From: Chloroflexota bacterium
GTDB lineage: Bacteria > Chloroflexota > Dehalococcoidia > Lucifugimonadales > Lucifugimonadaceae
Length of the DNA stretch: 64,000 bases
Direction of reading: 5' to 3'
Assembly (NCBI GenBank): GCA_029262735.1
Contig: JAJCYY010000036.1
Span: forward strand, 1-64,000
In this document: in pieces, positions 45,893 to 54,507 of the stretch
Position numbering within the stretch: position 1 is the stretch's first letter
How the letters are laid out: each line of letters starts with the position of its first letter
The notes under the pieces: model-generated
The model's database searches: none
Seen by the model: the letters and a program-made list of their open reading frames with translations, nothing else
Told to the model about the DNA's origin: nothing
Made by a program: the position numbers and the translations under genes

Positions 45893-46774
45893 TCAGTCTA
45901 ACTGTCGCAGCTTCGGGTCCAGCGTGTCTCTTAACCAATCGCCGATGAAGTTCAGCGACATTACGGTGAGGAAGAGCGCCGTGCCCGGAAACGCTGAGGT
46001 CCACCAGGCAGTTTGCAGATAGTCCCGGCCTTCGGCGACCATGTTGCCCCAGGACGGGGTTGGAGACGGGATCCCGGCGCCAAGGAAGCTCAGTGTAGCT
46101 TCGGCAAGAATCAGCGATCCGACGCTAAGAGAAGCGATCACCGTGATGGTGCCGATGGTGCCGGGCAGGATGTGTTTGATCATGATGCGGATGTTCGATG
46201 CCCCGGCGATTCTCGCCGATTCCACGTAACCGCTCTCTTTGAGTACAAGCACATCGGCTCGAACGTTCCGCACAAACGAACTCCACGCAAGGAGGACCAT
46301 CAAACCCATCACGACGGTGAAGCTTGCGCCGATCGTAATGGCCACCACGAGGGCCAGCAAGATGAATGGAAAGCCGAGCCAGATGTCGACGATGCGCGTT
46401 ATTATCTCGTCGGTGATCCCGCCCGCGTAGCCCGCCACGAGGCCGAGGGTCACTCCGATCACCAGGCCTGCCGACAGTCCAACGGCCATGACGGTGAGCG
46501 AGATCCTTGCGCCGTGAATAGCCCGGCTAAGGACGTCGCGACCTACGTGATCGCCACCCAGGAGATACGGACTGCCATCCTGATAAAAAGGCTTTGCGGA
46601 TCGCAGCGGCAGTTCCTGGTCCAGCGGGTCATTCGGAGCAATCCATGGTGCACCGACACCTACAATCACCAGAACCACCAATATAACCATCGGAAAGATC
46701 GGCCAACGTCTGAAGTACCACCAGACAGACCGTCTGCTAGAGACTTGGTTCGCGCTAACGGCAACTTCTACCAT
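45893..46774 (-). CDS. dppC: Peptide ABC transporter permease DppC-type (transporter 3)
   Basis: A 293-aa permease with an N-terminal helix MVILVVLVIVGVGAPWI, a YLLGGDHVGRDVLSRAIHGA loop, the EAA loop YVESARIAGASNIRIMIKHI and a C-terminus LRDTLDPKLRQL. It is strongly similar to DppC of transporter 1, suggesting duplication. It ends a unit with no ATPase gene. Confidence 0.91.
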   Translation of the reverse strand: MVEVAVSANQVSSRRSVWWYFRRWPIFPMVILVVLVIVGVGAPWIAPNDPLDQELPLRSAKPFYQDGSPYLLGGDHVGRDVLSRAIHGARISLTVMAVGLSAGLVIGVTLGLVAGYAGGITDEIITRIVDIWLGFPFILLALVVAITIGASFTVVMGLMVLLAWSSFVRNVRADVLVLKESGYVESARIAGASNIRIMIKHILPGTIGTITVIASLSVGSLILAEATLSFLGAGIPSPTPSWGNMVAEGRDYLQTAWWTSAFPGTALFLTVMSLNFIGDWLRDTLDPKLRQLD

Positions 46775-46789
46775 GACCTGGTCCTTCGG

Positions 46790-47746
46790 CTAGTCGTATC
46801 TGATGACAGGATTCAGATACCCGTAGGCCATGTCTGCAACGAAGTTCAACAGCACAAACACCGCAGTAAACAGAAGAACGGTGCTAGTTAGCGTTGGGAA
46901 GTCATTGATCCAAACAGCTTCAATTGTCAATTGTCCGATGCCTGGCCAGGCGAATATACGTTCGACGACCACGGCACCGGTGATGAACCCGGCAAGTGTT
47001 ATCGCTGCAACGGTCAGGGGTTGGAGGATCGCGTTCCGGAAGGCGTGTTTCCAGATGACGGCCCTGGAACTCACGCCTTTCGCGCGAGCAAGCTTTACGT
47101 ATTCGGCGTCCATGACATCCAGCATCGAAGACCGCGTCAACCGGAGGAAGGCCGCTGCCGGCCCCCATCCCAGGGTCACGGATGGCAAGATCAGGTATTT
47201 AAGTTTTTCCCAACTTAATGGATGGGCATCAGGGGGACCTGCGGTGCCGACGGGTAGCCATCCGAGGTTCACGCCGAATAGCAGGATCGCCATGATGGCA
47301 ACCCAGAACGTCGGCGCAGCCTGGCCGGCGATTGCAAGGGCGCGGGCAGCATAGTCCCACACTGAGCCTCGTCTTACTGCCGACAGCACGCCGAGTGGCA
47401 CTCCAAGCACAATCGCGAATGCGAACGAGGCGAATCCCAACTGCAGGGTGGCGCCTATCCTGTCCTGAAGTAGTCTGCTGACAGGGGTTTCCGCCACTAT
47501 CGTTTCGCCAAGGTCACCTGTGAGTATGCGGCCCAGCCAGACCAGGTACTGGACTACCAGCGGTTTATCCAATCCCAGCTTTTCTTCGAGCTGTTGGACG
47601 CGTTCCGCGCTCATGCCATAGCCGCCCGGCTTGGCGTAGAGAAGAAGTGGGTCGCCAGCCGCGCGAGACAGGCCGAAAACAAGCATCGTTGCGGCCAACA
47701 ACGTCACTATCGAAAATATGAATCTTCTGGCCAGGTATCGGCGCAT
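46790..47746 (-). CDS. dppB: Peptide ABC transporter permease DppB-type (transporter 3)
   Basis: A 318-aa permease. N-terminal helix FIFSIVTLLAATMLVFGLS, AAGDPLLLYAKPGGYG loop, EAA loop EYVKLARAKGVSSRAVIWKH, and the end YGYLNPVIRYD. It closely resembles DppB of transporter 1. A 12-bp hairpin separates it from the binding-protein gene. Confidence 0.91.
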   Translation of the reverse strand: MRRYLARRFIFSIVTLLAATMLVFGLSRAAGDPLLLYAKPGGYGMSAERVQQLEEKLGLDKPLVVQYLVWLGRILTGDLGETIVAETPVSRLLQDRIGATLQLGFASFAFAIVLGVPLGVLSAVRRGSVWDYAARALAIAGQAAPTFWVAIMAILLFGVNLGWLPVGTAGPPDAHPLSWEKLKYLILPSVTLGWGPAAAFLRLTRSSMLDVMDAEYVKLARAKGVSSRAVIWKHAFRNAILQPLTVAAITLAGFITGAVVVERIFAWPGIGQLTIEAVWINDFPTLTSTVLLFTAVFVLLNFVADMAYGYLNPVIRYD

Positions 47747-47898
47747 ATCAGGTGCGTTCTCGTCCCTCGACTGTTACTTCTACGAAGATTAGTGATCTTC
47801 CGTTCATTCTTCAGCGTTGAAGCCGACTATGCACACGCGGAGAGATGGTTCAACTCCGATTATGCCTGTCATTTTGAAGAATAGAACAGACCCTCCGT

Positions 47899-47927
47899 CT
47901 GGAGCCTGGTATCTGACCAGGCTCCAG
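47899..47927 (-). terminator. Intercistronic hairpin (transporter 3)
   Basis: A perfect 12-bp stem CTGGAGCCTGGT (47899-47910) with ACCAGGCTCCAG (47916-47927) and a 5-nt loop, 20 nt past the binding-protein stop. No strong T-run. Same position as the hairpins at 2773 and 39974, though the stem sequence differs. Confidence 0.7.
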
Positions 47928-47947
47928 AACAGGAGGATCTACTTTTC

Positions 47948-49804
47948 CTATTGAAGGACGATGTTCTCTGGCGAGTTGTAGCTATTGCCAAGGTTCATCG
48001 GCCATTCCTTGATGTACTTCGGGTTGGCATACCAGGCTTTAGGTACTGTGACGTACCCGGGGAACAGTGCCCAGTTGTGCATGTACTCGAGGTACTCCTG
48101 GTTGAGCCTGATTCTCTCTCCACGGTCAGGCTCACCTGAGACTGCCTGGTAAAGGTTCAGGATCTCAGGTGACTCGAATCCGCAGCTGAATCCACCGCGA
48201 GTCAGAGTCGTCTGCACGAGGCCCTTAGGCCAATCGAACGGGAAACTCTCCTGGCCGTCGTCACAACCGGTCAGCATTGGAACAACGGTTGTCCGGCTAA
48301 CCAATCCGGGACGGAAGACAGCGTATGCATACTTCAGAACCTGTACGTCGATGCCGACGTCCTGCCAGAAACCTGCGATCGCATCGCCGATTTCACCAGC
48401 CGGTCCGGCACCGCCGCCGAGCTCAGGACCCACGAACAGCGGCATCTGGAAGCGTGTACCACCATCTTCCGGATAGCCAGCCTGATCAAGCAGTCTATTG
48501 GCCTCTGCGGGATCGTACGGGTACTCGAACTGGGAATCCCAGTTCGCATTGTTAATGCTGAAGTACGTTACGTGGTTGGGCTCTCCAACACCGCCGAGAA
48601 CGTGCTCAACGATGGCGTCCCTGTCGACCGCACGAGCCAGCGCCTGGCGTACCAAACGCGCCTGCTCCATGTCGTTCATTCCCGGTGGGTTGTCGTCGTC
48701 GTCAGGTGTCCACGGGTTTCCGGTCCAGGGCTGCGCTCGTACGTAGACCCCGTGTGACGGGAAGTCGAGTTCTTCACCTGTGAGGGCGTTTGTCTTCTCC
48801 CACAGGTTGCCCGGGAACATCACGCCTTCCTGCTGTCCCTGGCCTGCGCTGACCTCCATGAACCCAGCGCGGCGCATGCGAGCAAGGTCTTTCGGGTCGA
48901 TAGAAGCGACGTCGGTTTCACCGGTCTGCAGAAGAGCTACACGCGTGGCTTCTTCTGGAACGCTGATGACCCTGAACTCTTCGATCTGGGCATTCTTGCG
49001 CCAGTGATCGTAAGGAACCTTCTCAAAGTCCGCGCTAACTCCAGTTTTGAAGTCCTTGATTTGAAAAGGCCCGGTACCGATGAAGTTGTCCTTCAGCCAG
49101 TCTCTGCCGTTCTCGTCGAACGCCCTCTTGGGAGTGGCGATGCTGGTCAGTCCACCAGACGCCTCCTGGTTCAGGAAGCCGCTGGCCCAGCGAACGTCGA
49201 ACTGGTTGAACGTGCCACGAATGGTGTACTCATCGATCGCCTCAACTGGAGTGTCGCCAAACAACGCCGTGAAGTTGGCAGCACTCGCAGCAATCGATTC
49301 AGCGTTCAGGGCAGGATTCGTGCGGTTGATGACCCATGCCATGTCCTCCGCTTTCATCTCCCCCCAGTCCTTGTGAAACTGGACACCTCTATTGAGTACG
49401 ATCGTCACGCTGCTCAGATCCGAAGCCAACTCCCAGGACTCCGCCAACATTGGCACATCCCAGTCATTATCTCCGGGTGAAAAGAGACTCTCACCTGCGC
49501 CCCAAAAACGGGCAGAACCCATTGGCACATCGGGTAGGCTGCCACCGCCAACGTCCAGTGCCGCGCCAATGATCGCCAGGACAACCTGCCCGGACGAGCT
49601 CTTGGAGTCTGGCAGATCAGATGGGTCTACCGTCACCGCTGTAGCTGTGGGACCCGGAGCCCCGCTGCCACCCGGCGTCGGAGTAGCCACCACGATCACC
49701 GTCTCTACGACGGTGTCGCCGCTGCCACAGGCCGCGATCGCGAAAATCACGGCGATTACGCTCGTCAGCCCCAAATACCTCAACAATTTCCGATTCCTTA
49801 CCAT
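47948..49804 (-). CDS. Extracellular solute-binding lipoprotein, family 5 (transporter 3)
   Basis: A 618-aa binding lipoprotein. The signal peptide ends at lipobox IAACGSGD near residue 25, followed by a Pro/Gly/Thr linker. Family 5 segments include ESWELASDLSSVTIVLNRGV and YPYDPAEANRLLDQAGYPEDG. The ATG at 49804 has AGGAGG 6 nt upstream. It leads transporter 3. The domain order resembles transporter 1's protein more than transporter 2's. Confidence 0.9.
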   Translation of the reverse strand: MVRNRKLLRYLGLTSVIAVIFAIAACGSGDTVVETVIVVATPTPGGSGAPGPTATAVTVDPSDLPDSKSSSGQVVLAIIGAALDVGGGSLPDVPMGSARFWGAGESLFSPGDNDWDVPMLAESWELASDLSSVTIVLNRGVQFHKDWGEMKAEDMAWVINRTNPALNAESIAASAANFTALFGDTPVEAIDEYTIRGTFNQFDVRWASGFLNQEASGGLTSIATPKRAFDENGRDWLKDNFIGTGPFQIKDFKTGVSADFEKVPYDHWRKNAQIEEFRVISVPEEATRVALLQTGETDVASIDPKDLARMRRAGFMEVSAGQGQQEGVMFPGNLWEKTNALTGEELDFPSHGVYVRAQPWTGNPWTPDDDDNPPGMNDMEQARLVRQALARAVDRDAIVEHVLGGVGEPNHVTYFSINNANWDSQFEYPYDPAEANRLLDQAGYPEDGGTRFQMPLFVGPELGGGAGPAGEIGDAIAGFWQDVGIDVQVLKYAYAVFRPGLVSRTTVVPMLTGCDDGQESFPFDWPKGLVQTTLTRGGFSCGFESPEILNLYQAVSGEPDRGERIRLNQEYLEYMHNWALFPGYVTVPKAWYANPKYIKEWPMNLGNSYNSPENIVLQ

Positions 49805-50020
49805 ACGGACCCTCCTAACGGGAAATACTCGTTCGACAGGAGTCTAATCGCGGCCCTATCCCGTTAATTGGGACGCACCCGTGCGATAGCGACGAATACT
49901 ACGCTGACCCCTTGAGATCGTCCACATCATCGACTACGTGATTAACGAACATGGAACCGCCGCCTGATTCGTACGCCTTTCATGGTCGATCATCTTGCAC
50001 GACATCGAAGGTGGTGACCG

Positions 50021-51145
50021 CTATCGCAGAAATTCCTTCCGGAGCGCGGCGGCGACCAGTTCTGCCTCACCCGGCTCAAGAGCTACCGGACTGACGAATA
50101 TGTCTTCACCGTGCTGACCAGCAGCGACCTGGATCGATGGATCGCCGGCCAACAGACTCGCATGTATCTCGTCCGATGTTGGACCATCCCACCCGTCATC
50201 AAAATAAAAGACCGGTGTGGGACCTTGCCTGTTCGGGTCGCCGTCCTGGATCTCGGTGCGCACCCCCGCGATGCCACTGCCCGCTGCCGCGATCGTTTCT
50301 GCCGAGGCTCGCCACGTGGCCCACTCGGCCTCGTGGTCCATCGACACGAACTGGTCTAGTGCCGCTAACAGCCCTGCGATCTCTTCCTTCGAGACCTTGC
50401 ACGCTCTTCCAACCGATGCGTAGGGCGACATGTTCAATCGCGCCGCCTCGACAAGATCGGCTCGGCCGGCGAGGATGCCTGTTGACTGCGGTCCGCGCAC
50501 GCCTTTTCCACCGGAGAACGTCACCAGATCAGCTCCATCCGCGATGTAGCGCGTCAGGTTGTCTGCCGGGGGAAGCATGGCTGCTCCGTCAACGATTACC
50601 GGAACGTCTTTGTCATGGGCTATGGCGACGACATCTCGAAGCGACAGTTCGCATGGCATCCACGGGCCATAGACATAGGTCACCGCCGCGGTGTTCTCGT
50701 CGATCGCCGCCGCCAGTTGATCGGCAAGATCGCCCTCACCCTTCCCCCACTCCTTGAGCTTTGCTCCAGCCGTTCGGTAGCAGATTTCGAAGCCGAATCG
50801 ATGCTTCTCGTAGATGAGAATCTCGTCCTTCATCCCGGTGGTCTCCGGCAGTTGCAGGATTCGGTCAGGATCAGAGCCTGCAAGGCACGCTGCGGCCTGT
50901 ACAAGCAGTCCGGTTGACGCGCCTGCCACAACCAGTCCGGCTTCTGCGCCGGTATACCGCGCAATGCGCTCGCCCGCCCGCCGATTCAATTCGTGGAAGT
51001 CAATGAATGTGTTGGCCGCCTCGACCATCGCTTGCTGGACCTCTGGCTGCATGCGGCTACCACCAAGAATTGTCACCCAGCTTCTGCCGTTGATAACTCG
51101 TTTAAGTCCCAGGCTGTCGAACTGAGCTGAACCGGTGGTAGCCAT
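50021..51145 (-). CDS. SelA-like PLP-dependent enzyme (aminotransferase/ammonia-lyase fold)
   Basis: A 374-aa fold-type I PLP enzyme of the selenocysteine synthase-like family. GASTGLLVQAAACLAGSDP contacts the cofactor phosphate, VPVIVDGAAMLPP holds the Asp that binds the pyridine nitrogen, and LVTFSGGKGVRGPQSTG carries the Schiff-base lysine. SelA-like proteins outside selenium metabolism include D-glucosaminate-6-phosphate ammonia lyase (DgaE) and related aldolases/lyases. No selenocysteine genes are nearby, so a catabolic role is more likely. Confidence 0.83.
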   Translation of the reverse strand: MATTGSAQFDSLGLKRVINGRSWVTILGGSRMQPEVQQAMVEAANTFIDFHELNRRAGERIARYTGAEAGLVVAGASTGLLVQAAACLAGSDPDRILQLPETTGMKDEILIYEKHRFGFEICYRTAGAKLKEWGKGEGDLADQLAAAIDENTAAVTYVYGPWMPCELSLRDVVAIAHDKDVPVIVDGAAMLPPADNLTRYIADGADLVTFSGGKGVRGPQSTGILAGRADLVEAARLNMSPYASVGRACKVSKEEIAGLLAALDQFVSMDHEAEWATWRASAETIAAAGSGIAGVRTEIQDGDPNRQGPTPVFYFDDGWDGPTSDEIHASLLAGDPSIQVAAGQHGEDIFVSPVALEPGEAELVAAALRKEFLR

Positions 51146-51365
51146 GTGAGTCTCTTTTCATGTCCGCTGTACTGCAGAAATTTAGGTGGAGATCGACAAT
51201 CTACACCCGGATCCGAGGGACGGCGAACCTGTCACACCACGCGTGCCTGGCGGAATGAGATTTCAGAAGTTGAACGGAACGCCCGACTTTAAGCCGAGTA
51301 AAAATGCCAGCGGGTTTCAAGCGGCTGCGTTCACGGAAGACAGTCAGGGCGAGGATGCGAAATGA

Positions 51366-52280
51366 TCAGCTACCCGAGTTAGTCGCGCTCTGCTCTGCGT
51401 CCGGGTGATAGCCGTTTATCACGGTCCAGGCAACCTCGGTTGAATTGATCCAGGTCACCTCGGTGCCCGGCGCAATGTGCAGATCAGCCGGGTGATAGCC
51501 GTCCTCTTTGATAGTAACGGTGATCTCATCCGAGCTATCTTCGCCGTCCATGACCATTACTGTTCCTGAAGAGGCATCCAGGTGGTTGTGATATGGGATT
51601 TTGATGCCGCCCAGGGAATGGTCGAAGACAAACTTGAAGCTGTTACCGGGAGGAATCGTGCCGGAGGCGAATACAGCGCCGTGCTTTTCAACTTCCATGC
51701 CAGTTCCGTCTGCGCCCATCGCATGATCGTGTTCGTCCGCCGCCATCGGTTGTTCGTCGTTGTCATCGTCCATTTCGTGATCGTGAGATGATTCGGTGTC
51801 GTTCATGACCATGCCGCTTTGGCCTCTGGCGACCGCGCTAAAACCCACTCTTTTACCGGTGTCGGTCAAGAACGCGAGCTCGAGACCGTCGCCATCTGAA
51901 ATGTCACCGTGAACATCCTGTGCCATCAGGTGCATGCCGCCGGGTGCAAACGTCACAGATCCACCGGCAGGGACTGCCAGGCTGGGCATGTGCTCCATCG
52001 CCAAAAAACCGTCCTCGTTGACGGTTTCGTGCATGTCGATCTCACCCGCCCAGGCAGCTTCAACACCGGTGAGCGTAACCGACTCGGTGCCGGAGTTTGT
52101 GATCGTCAGGTAAACAGCGGTTGGATCGATTCCCGGCCGCACCCAGGCGTCGGAGACAGAAAGAGCGAATATCGGATCAGGAGTCTGTGTACTGGTGGCA
52201 GATGATGAGCACGCGGTTGCGAACAGCGCGACTGCCAGCAACAGGCTGAACAAACCGACGAATGTTTTCTTCACTGCCAT
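51366..52280 (-). CDS. PCu(A)C copper chaperone with His-rich linker and cupredoxin-like tail
   Basis: A 304-aa lipoprotein (FATACSSS lipobox). Residues about 35-145 form a PCu(A)C domain with Cu(I) ligands in IDMHETVNEDGFLAMEHMPS and GMHLM (HxnM...HxM). A His/Asp/Met-rich linker (SSHDHEMDDDNDEQPM, DEHDHAMG) follows. The tail contains two cupredoxin-like halves in reversed order: FASGTIPPGNSFKFVF...IPYHNHLDASSGTVMV, which looks like the C-terminal half, then ITVTIKEDGYHPADLH and EVTWINSTEVAWTV, which look like the N-terminal half. It is the last gene of the nos operon. The ATG at 52280 has GGGGA upstream; an ATG at 52307 overlapping the SCO1 stop (TGATG) is the alternative. Confidence 0.8.
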   Translation of the reverse strand: MAVKKTFVGLFSLLLAVALFATACSSSATSTQTPDPIFALSVSDAWVRPGIDPTAVYLTITNSGTESVTLTGVEAAWAGEIDMHETVNEDGFLAMEHMPSLAVPAGGSVTFAPGGMHLMAQDVHGDISDGDGLELAFLTDTGKRVGFSAVARGQSGMVMNDTESSHDHEMDDDNDEQPMAADEHDHAMGADGTGMEVEKHGAVFASGTIPPGNSFKFVFDHSLGGIKIPYHNHLDASSGTVMVMDGEDSSDEITVTIKEDGYHPADLHIAPGTEVTWINSTEVAWTVINGYHPDAEQSATNSGS

Positions 52281-52306
52281 GATTTCCCCGGGTGTTCCTG
52301 CGCCCA

Positions 52307-53116
52307 TCAACCGTTGACCGAAGCCGACTCGATGCCATCGATAAAGTGTTCGAACGTCGCATAAGCCGGATAGCGTGTCGTCATGAGACCATCGTCAGAG
52401 ACGAGGTACGTCACGCCGGTGTGACCCACAAACTCTCCCTGCTTTTCGACACGGACCCCGAAGTCGGCCCAAACGCTCTCCAATTGGTTTCGGGATCCCG
52501 TCAGGAAGTGCCAGCGGCCGCCCATGTCCGTGGTCCGCTGGTGCAGCCAATCCGGCGTGTCCCGCTCCGGGTCGACACTGATAATCACGATCTCCAGGTC
52601 ATTCCCGATCCGGTCTTCCATCTGTTCTTGCACCTGGATCAGGTGGCCAAAAAGAGCCGGACAGACATCGGGACAATGCGTGTAGGCAAAGCTGAGCAAA
52701 ACGTTTTTGCCCACCAGATCGGCAGAGCCGTATGACTCACCTGTCTGGTGTGTCAGCGAAAATTGTGGGAGTAACGGCGGCGGGCTTATCGGCGAGCCAG
52801 AGTTATCCATCTCAGCGATCGACTGCACCTGAAAGGCAGCGGCTGTCGCGGAAAGACTGGCTCTCCGCTCGTCAGTTAGCTCGAAATCGTCGGTCTCCGC
52901 GGTTTCAGAACTGCAACCAACGAGAGCCACGGTGACGGCTGCGACAATGCTGATGAACAGGACGGTGGCTCTAGCCCTCAAGTCAGTTGCTCCCGATTTC
53001 GTTGCGCGTAAACTTGTGAACGTGTCCCTCCGCCCGTTGCCGGATTCTCTCGTAAACCGCGTGAGGGGCAGGTGTGGCTGCATTTCGATACGTGAAGGAT
53101 TGGTGATAAAAGCCAT
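52307..53116 (-). CDS. SCO1/SenC copper chaperone
   Basis: A 269-aa thioredoxin-fold lipoprotein. A hydrophobic stretch ends at VALVGCSSE near residue 68. The copper-binding motif is THCPDVCPALF, and the distal His lies in FVGHTGVTYLV. SCO proteins deliver Cu to CuA sites; here the CuA of NosZ is the obvious client. The N-terminus is long for a signal peptide, so a start downstream of 53116 (for example 53083) is possible. It lies 21 nt after nosL. Confidence 0.92.
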   Translation of the reverse strand: MAFITNPSRIEMQPHLPLTRFTRESGNGRRDTFTSLRATKSGATDLRARATVLFISIVAAVTVALVGCSSETAETDDFELTDERRASLSATAAAFQVQSIAEMDNSGSPISPPPLLPQFSLTHQTGESYGSADLVGKNVLLSFAYTHCPDVCPALFGHLIQVQEQMEDRIGNDLEIVIISVDPERDTPDWLHQRTTDMGGRWHFLTGSRNQLESVWADFGVRVEKQGEFVGHTGVTYLVSDDGLMTTRYPAYATFEHFIDGIESASVNG

Positions 53117-53137
53117 GCGATACAGTCGATCTCCCGC

Positions 53138-53677
53138 TTAACCGCGGTCCATCTCATTCGCTGTGGAAGATGCGGTGTCGGCGTCGTTGTCGTGTCGGCT
53201 TTCCGCCGTCCCGTCGTGCTCATGCCTGGGCAATTCACCAATCGGCTGGGCGAACAGTTCGTTCAGCCTGTGGACCGCTCCGTCTATGTCAGCCGCCAGG
53301 ACCTGAGCGGGAGCTAGCTCCACGAACGCCGCAATCCCATGTCCCATCGGCGTGACGAGATTGTGGCTGGCGACGAAGAAAGCATCCTCGGCACGTATCC
53401 ACTCGACCGAGTTGAAATCATGAACCCAGAAGGCAGCGACATCATCGTCGTGCAGTCTGTAGTGAGCGACCATATCGCCGATATCGTCAAACGCTTTCTG
53501 CTTACCGTCGCTCAGCCTGTATGCAGCGGAGTAGACCTCCTCAGAAATGATCATGCCGCACTCTTCGAAGATGTCCTCGCCGATTCGAACATCCGGTGTA
53601 GCTTCGAGGTCAATGGACGAACTGCACGCAAAGCTCAGGGCTGCCACTGAGAGGACGAGGATCGCAAGCAATCTCAC
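53138..53677 (-). CDS. nosL: NosL-like copper lipoprotein
   Basis: A 179-aa outer-face lipoprotein (LSFACSSS lipobox). The NosL copper motif EECGMIISEEVYSAAY is present, followed by KAFDDIGDMVAHY. The C-terminal tail is His/Asp-rich (RHEHDGTAESRHDNDAD) and may bind extra metal. NosL supplies Cu(I) for CuZ assembly. The GTG at 53677 forms a GTGA overlap with the nosY stop and has GAGGT 8 nt upstream; a longer start at 53734 would lie inside nosY. Confidence 0.88.
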   Translation of the reverse strand: MRLLAILVLSVAALSFACSSSIDLEATPDVRIGEDIFEECGMIISEEVYSAAYRLSDGKQKAFDDIGDMVAHYRLHDDDVAAFWVHDFNSVEWIRAEDAFFVASHNLVTPMGHGIAAFVELAPAQVLAADIDGAVHRLNELFAQPIGELPRHEHDGTAESRHDNDADTASSTANEMDRG

Positions 53678-54507
53678 ACCGCACCTCGCTTCTTGAACAC
53701 GTAGGCGCCAATTGCCAACGGCAGAACCACCCATGCCGCCAGGATGCCGAGCAGAAGTGGTAGCAGGCCGTCACCGTAGGTGCGCACCGCGTAGGTTCCA
53801 GCTGGTCCCAGCACCTCCAGGTTGTCCCGGATGGCAACGATCACGGCCATCTTGAACACCTGCATTGGATTCAGCAGCGCCAACGTGAACAGGCCCTCGA
53901 TGTCGACGCTCAAGACGACGGCTGTGCCCATCAGGCCAAGGTCGCTGAGGAAGGCGAATACGAGCCACAGGAACAGGGCAATGCCTATCGCAGTGGCGCC
54001 TTTTCGCAGGCCGGCGGAAACGAGGATGCCAACGCTGAGCGAGACGATAGCCAGGAAAACGGTCAGGCCGGTAAGAACGACGAAGTTGCCAATATCTGAC
54101 GTGCTGCCGCGAATGGCGACGAGCAGCCCGCTAAGTCCAAAACCGATTAGAAGGGCGGCGGCGAGCGAAAGTGCCAGCCCGAGGAATTTCCCGAGCATGA
54201 CCTCAAGCAACGTGACAGGCTGCGCCATCACGTAAGCGAGCGCACCGCGCTCACGGTCTGTTGCGATGGCCATTGCGCCCAATGTGAATCCCATCAACGG
54301 GACGATCAGCAGCACCATGTTGATCATGGCCGCAGTTGTGCGTCCGAAGCCTGCGACTCCGTAGGATCCAACGCCCGAAAGCGCCATCCAGGAAAGGGCC
54401 AGGGTCAGGACAGTGAATCCACCTGCGAACAGGCCGAACCAGCGGTTGCGAGCGGCATCGCGAATCTCTTTGCGTGTGAGGATCAGGACCGTGTTTTGAT
54501 CAATCAT
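53674..54507 (-). CDS. nosY: NosY-like ABC permease of the nos cluster
   Basis: A 277-aa ABC-2 permease with about six helices. N-terminal LILTRKEIRDAARNRWFGLFAG and the AMAIATDRERGALAYVMAQPVT segment are characteristic of NosY. With the NosF ATPase it powers maturation of the CuZ centre. The ATG at 54507 has GAGG 6 nt upstream and overlaps the NosD-NosF gene by 8 nt. Confidence 0.9.
   Translation of the reverse strand: MIDQNTVLILTRKEIRDAARNRWFGLFAGGFTVLTLALSWMALSGVGSYGVAGFGRTTAAMINMVLLIVPLMGFTLGAMAIATDRERGALAYVMAQPVTLLEVMLGKFLGLALSLAAALLIGFGLSGLLVAIRGSTSDIGNFVVLTGLTVFLAIVSLSVGILVSAGLRKGATAIGIALFLWLVFAFLSDLGLMGTAVVLSVDIEGLFTLALLNPMQVFKMAVIVAIRDNLEVLGPAGTYAVRTYGDGLLPLLLGILAAWVVLPLAIGAYVFKKRGAV

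Noticed and set aside
46013-46891. 292-codon plus-strand frame rich in His and Arg
   Set aside because: Antisense to dppC and dppB of transporter 3; composition is typical of a reverse-strand shadow.
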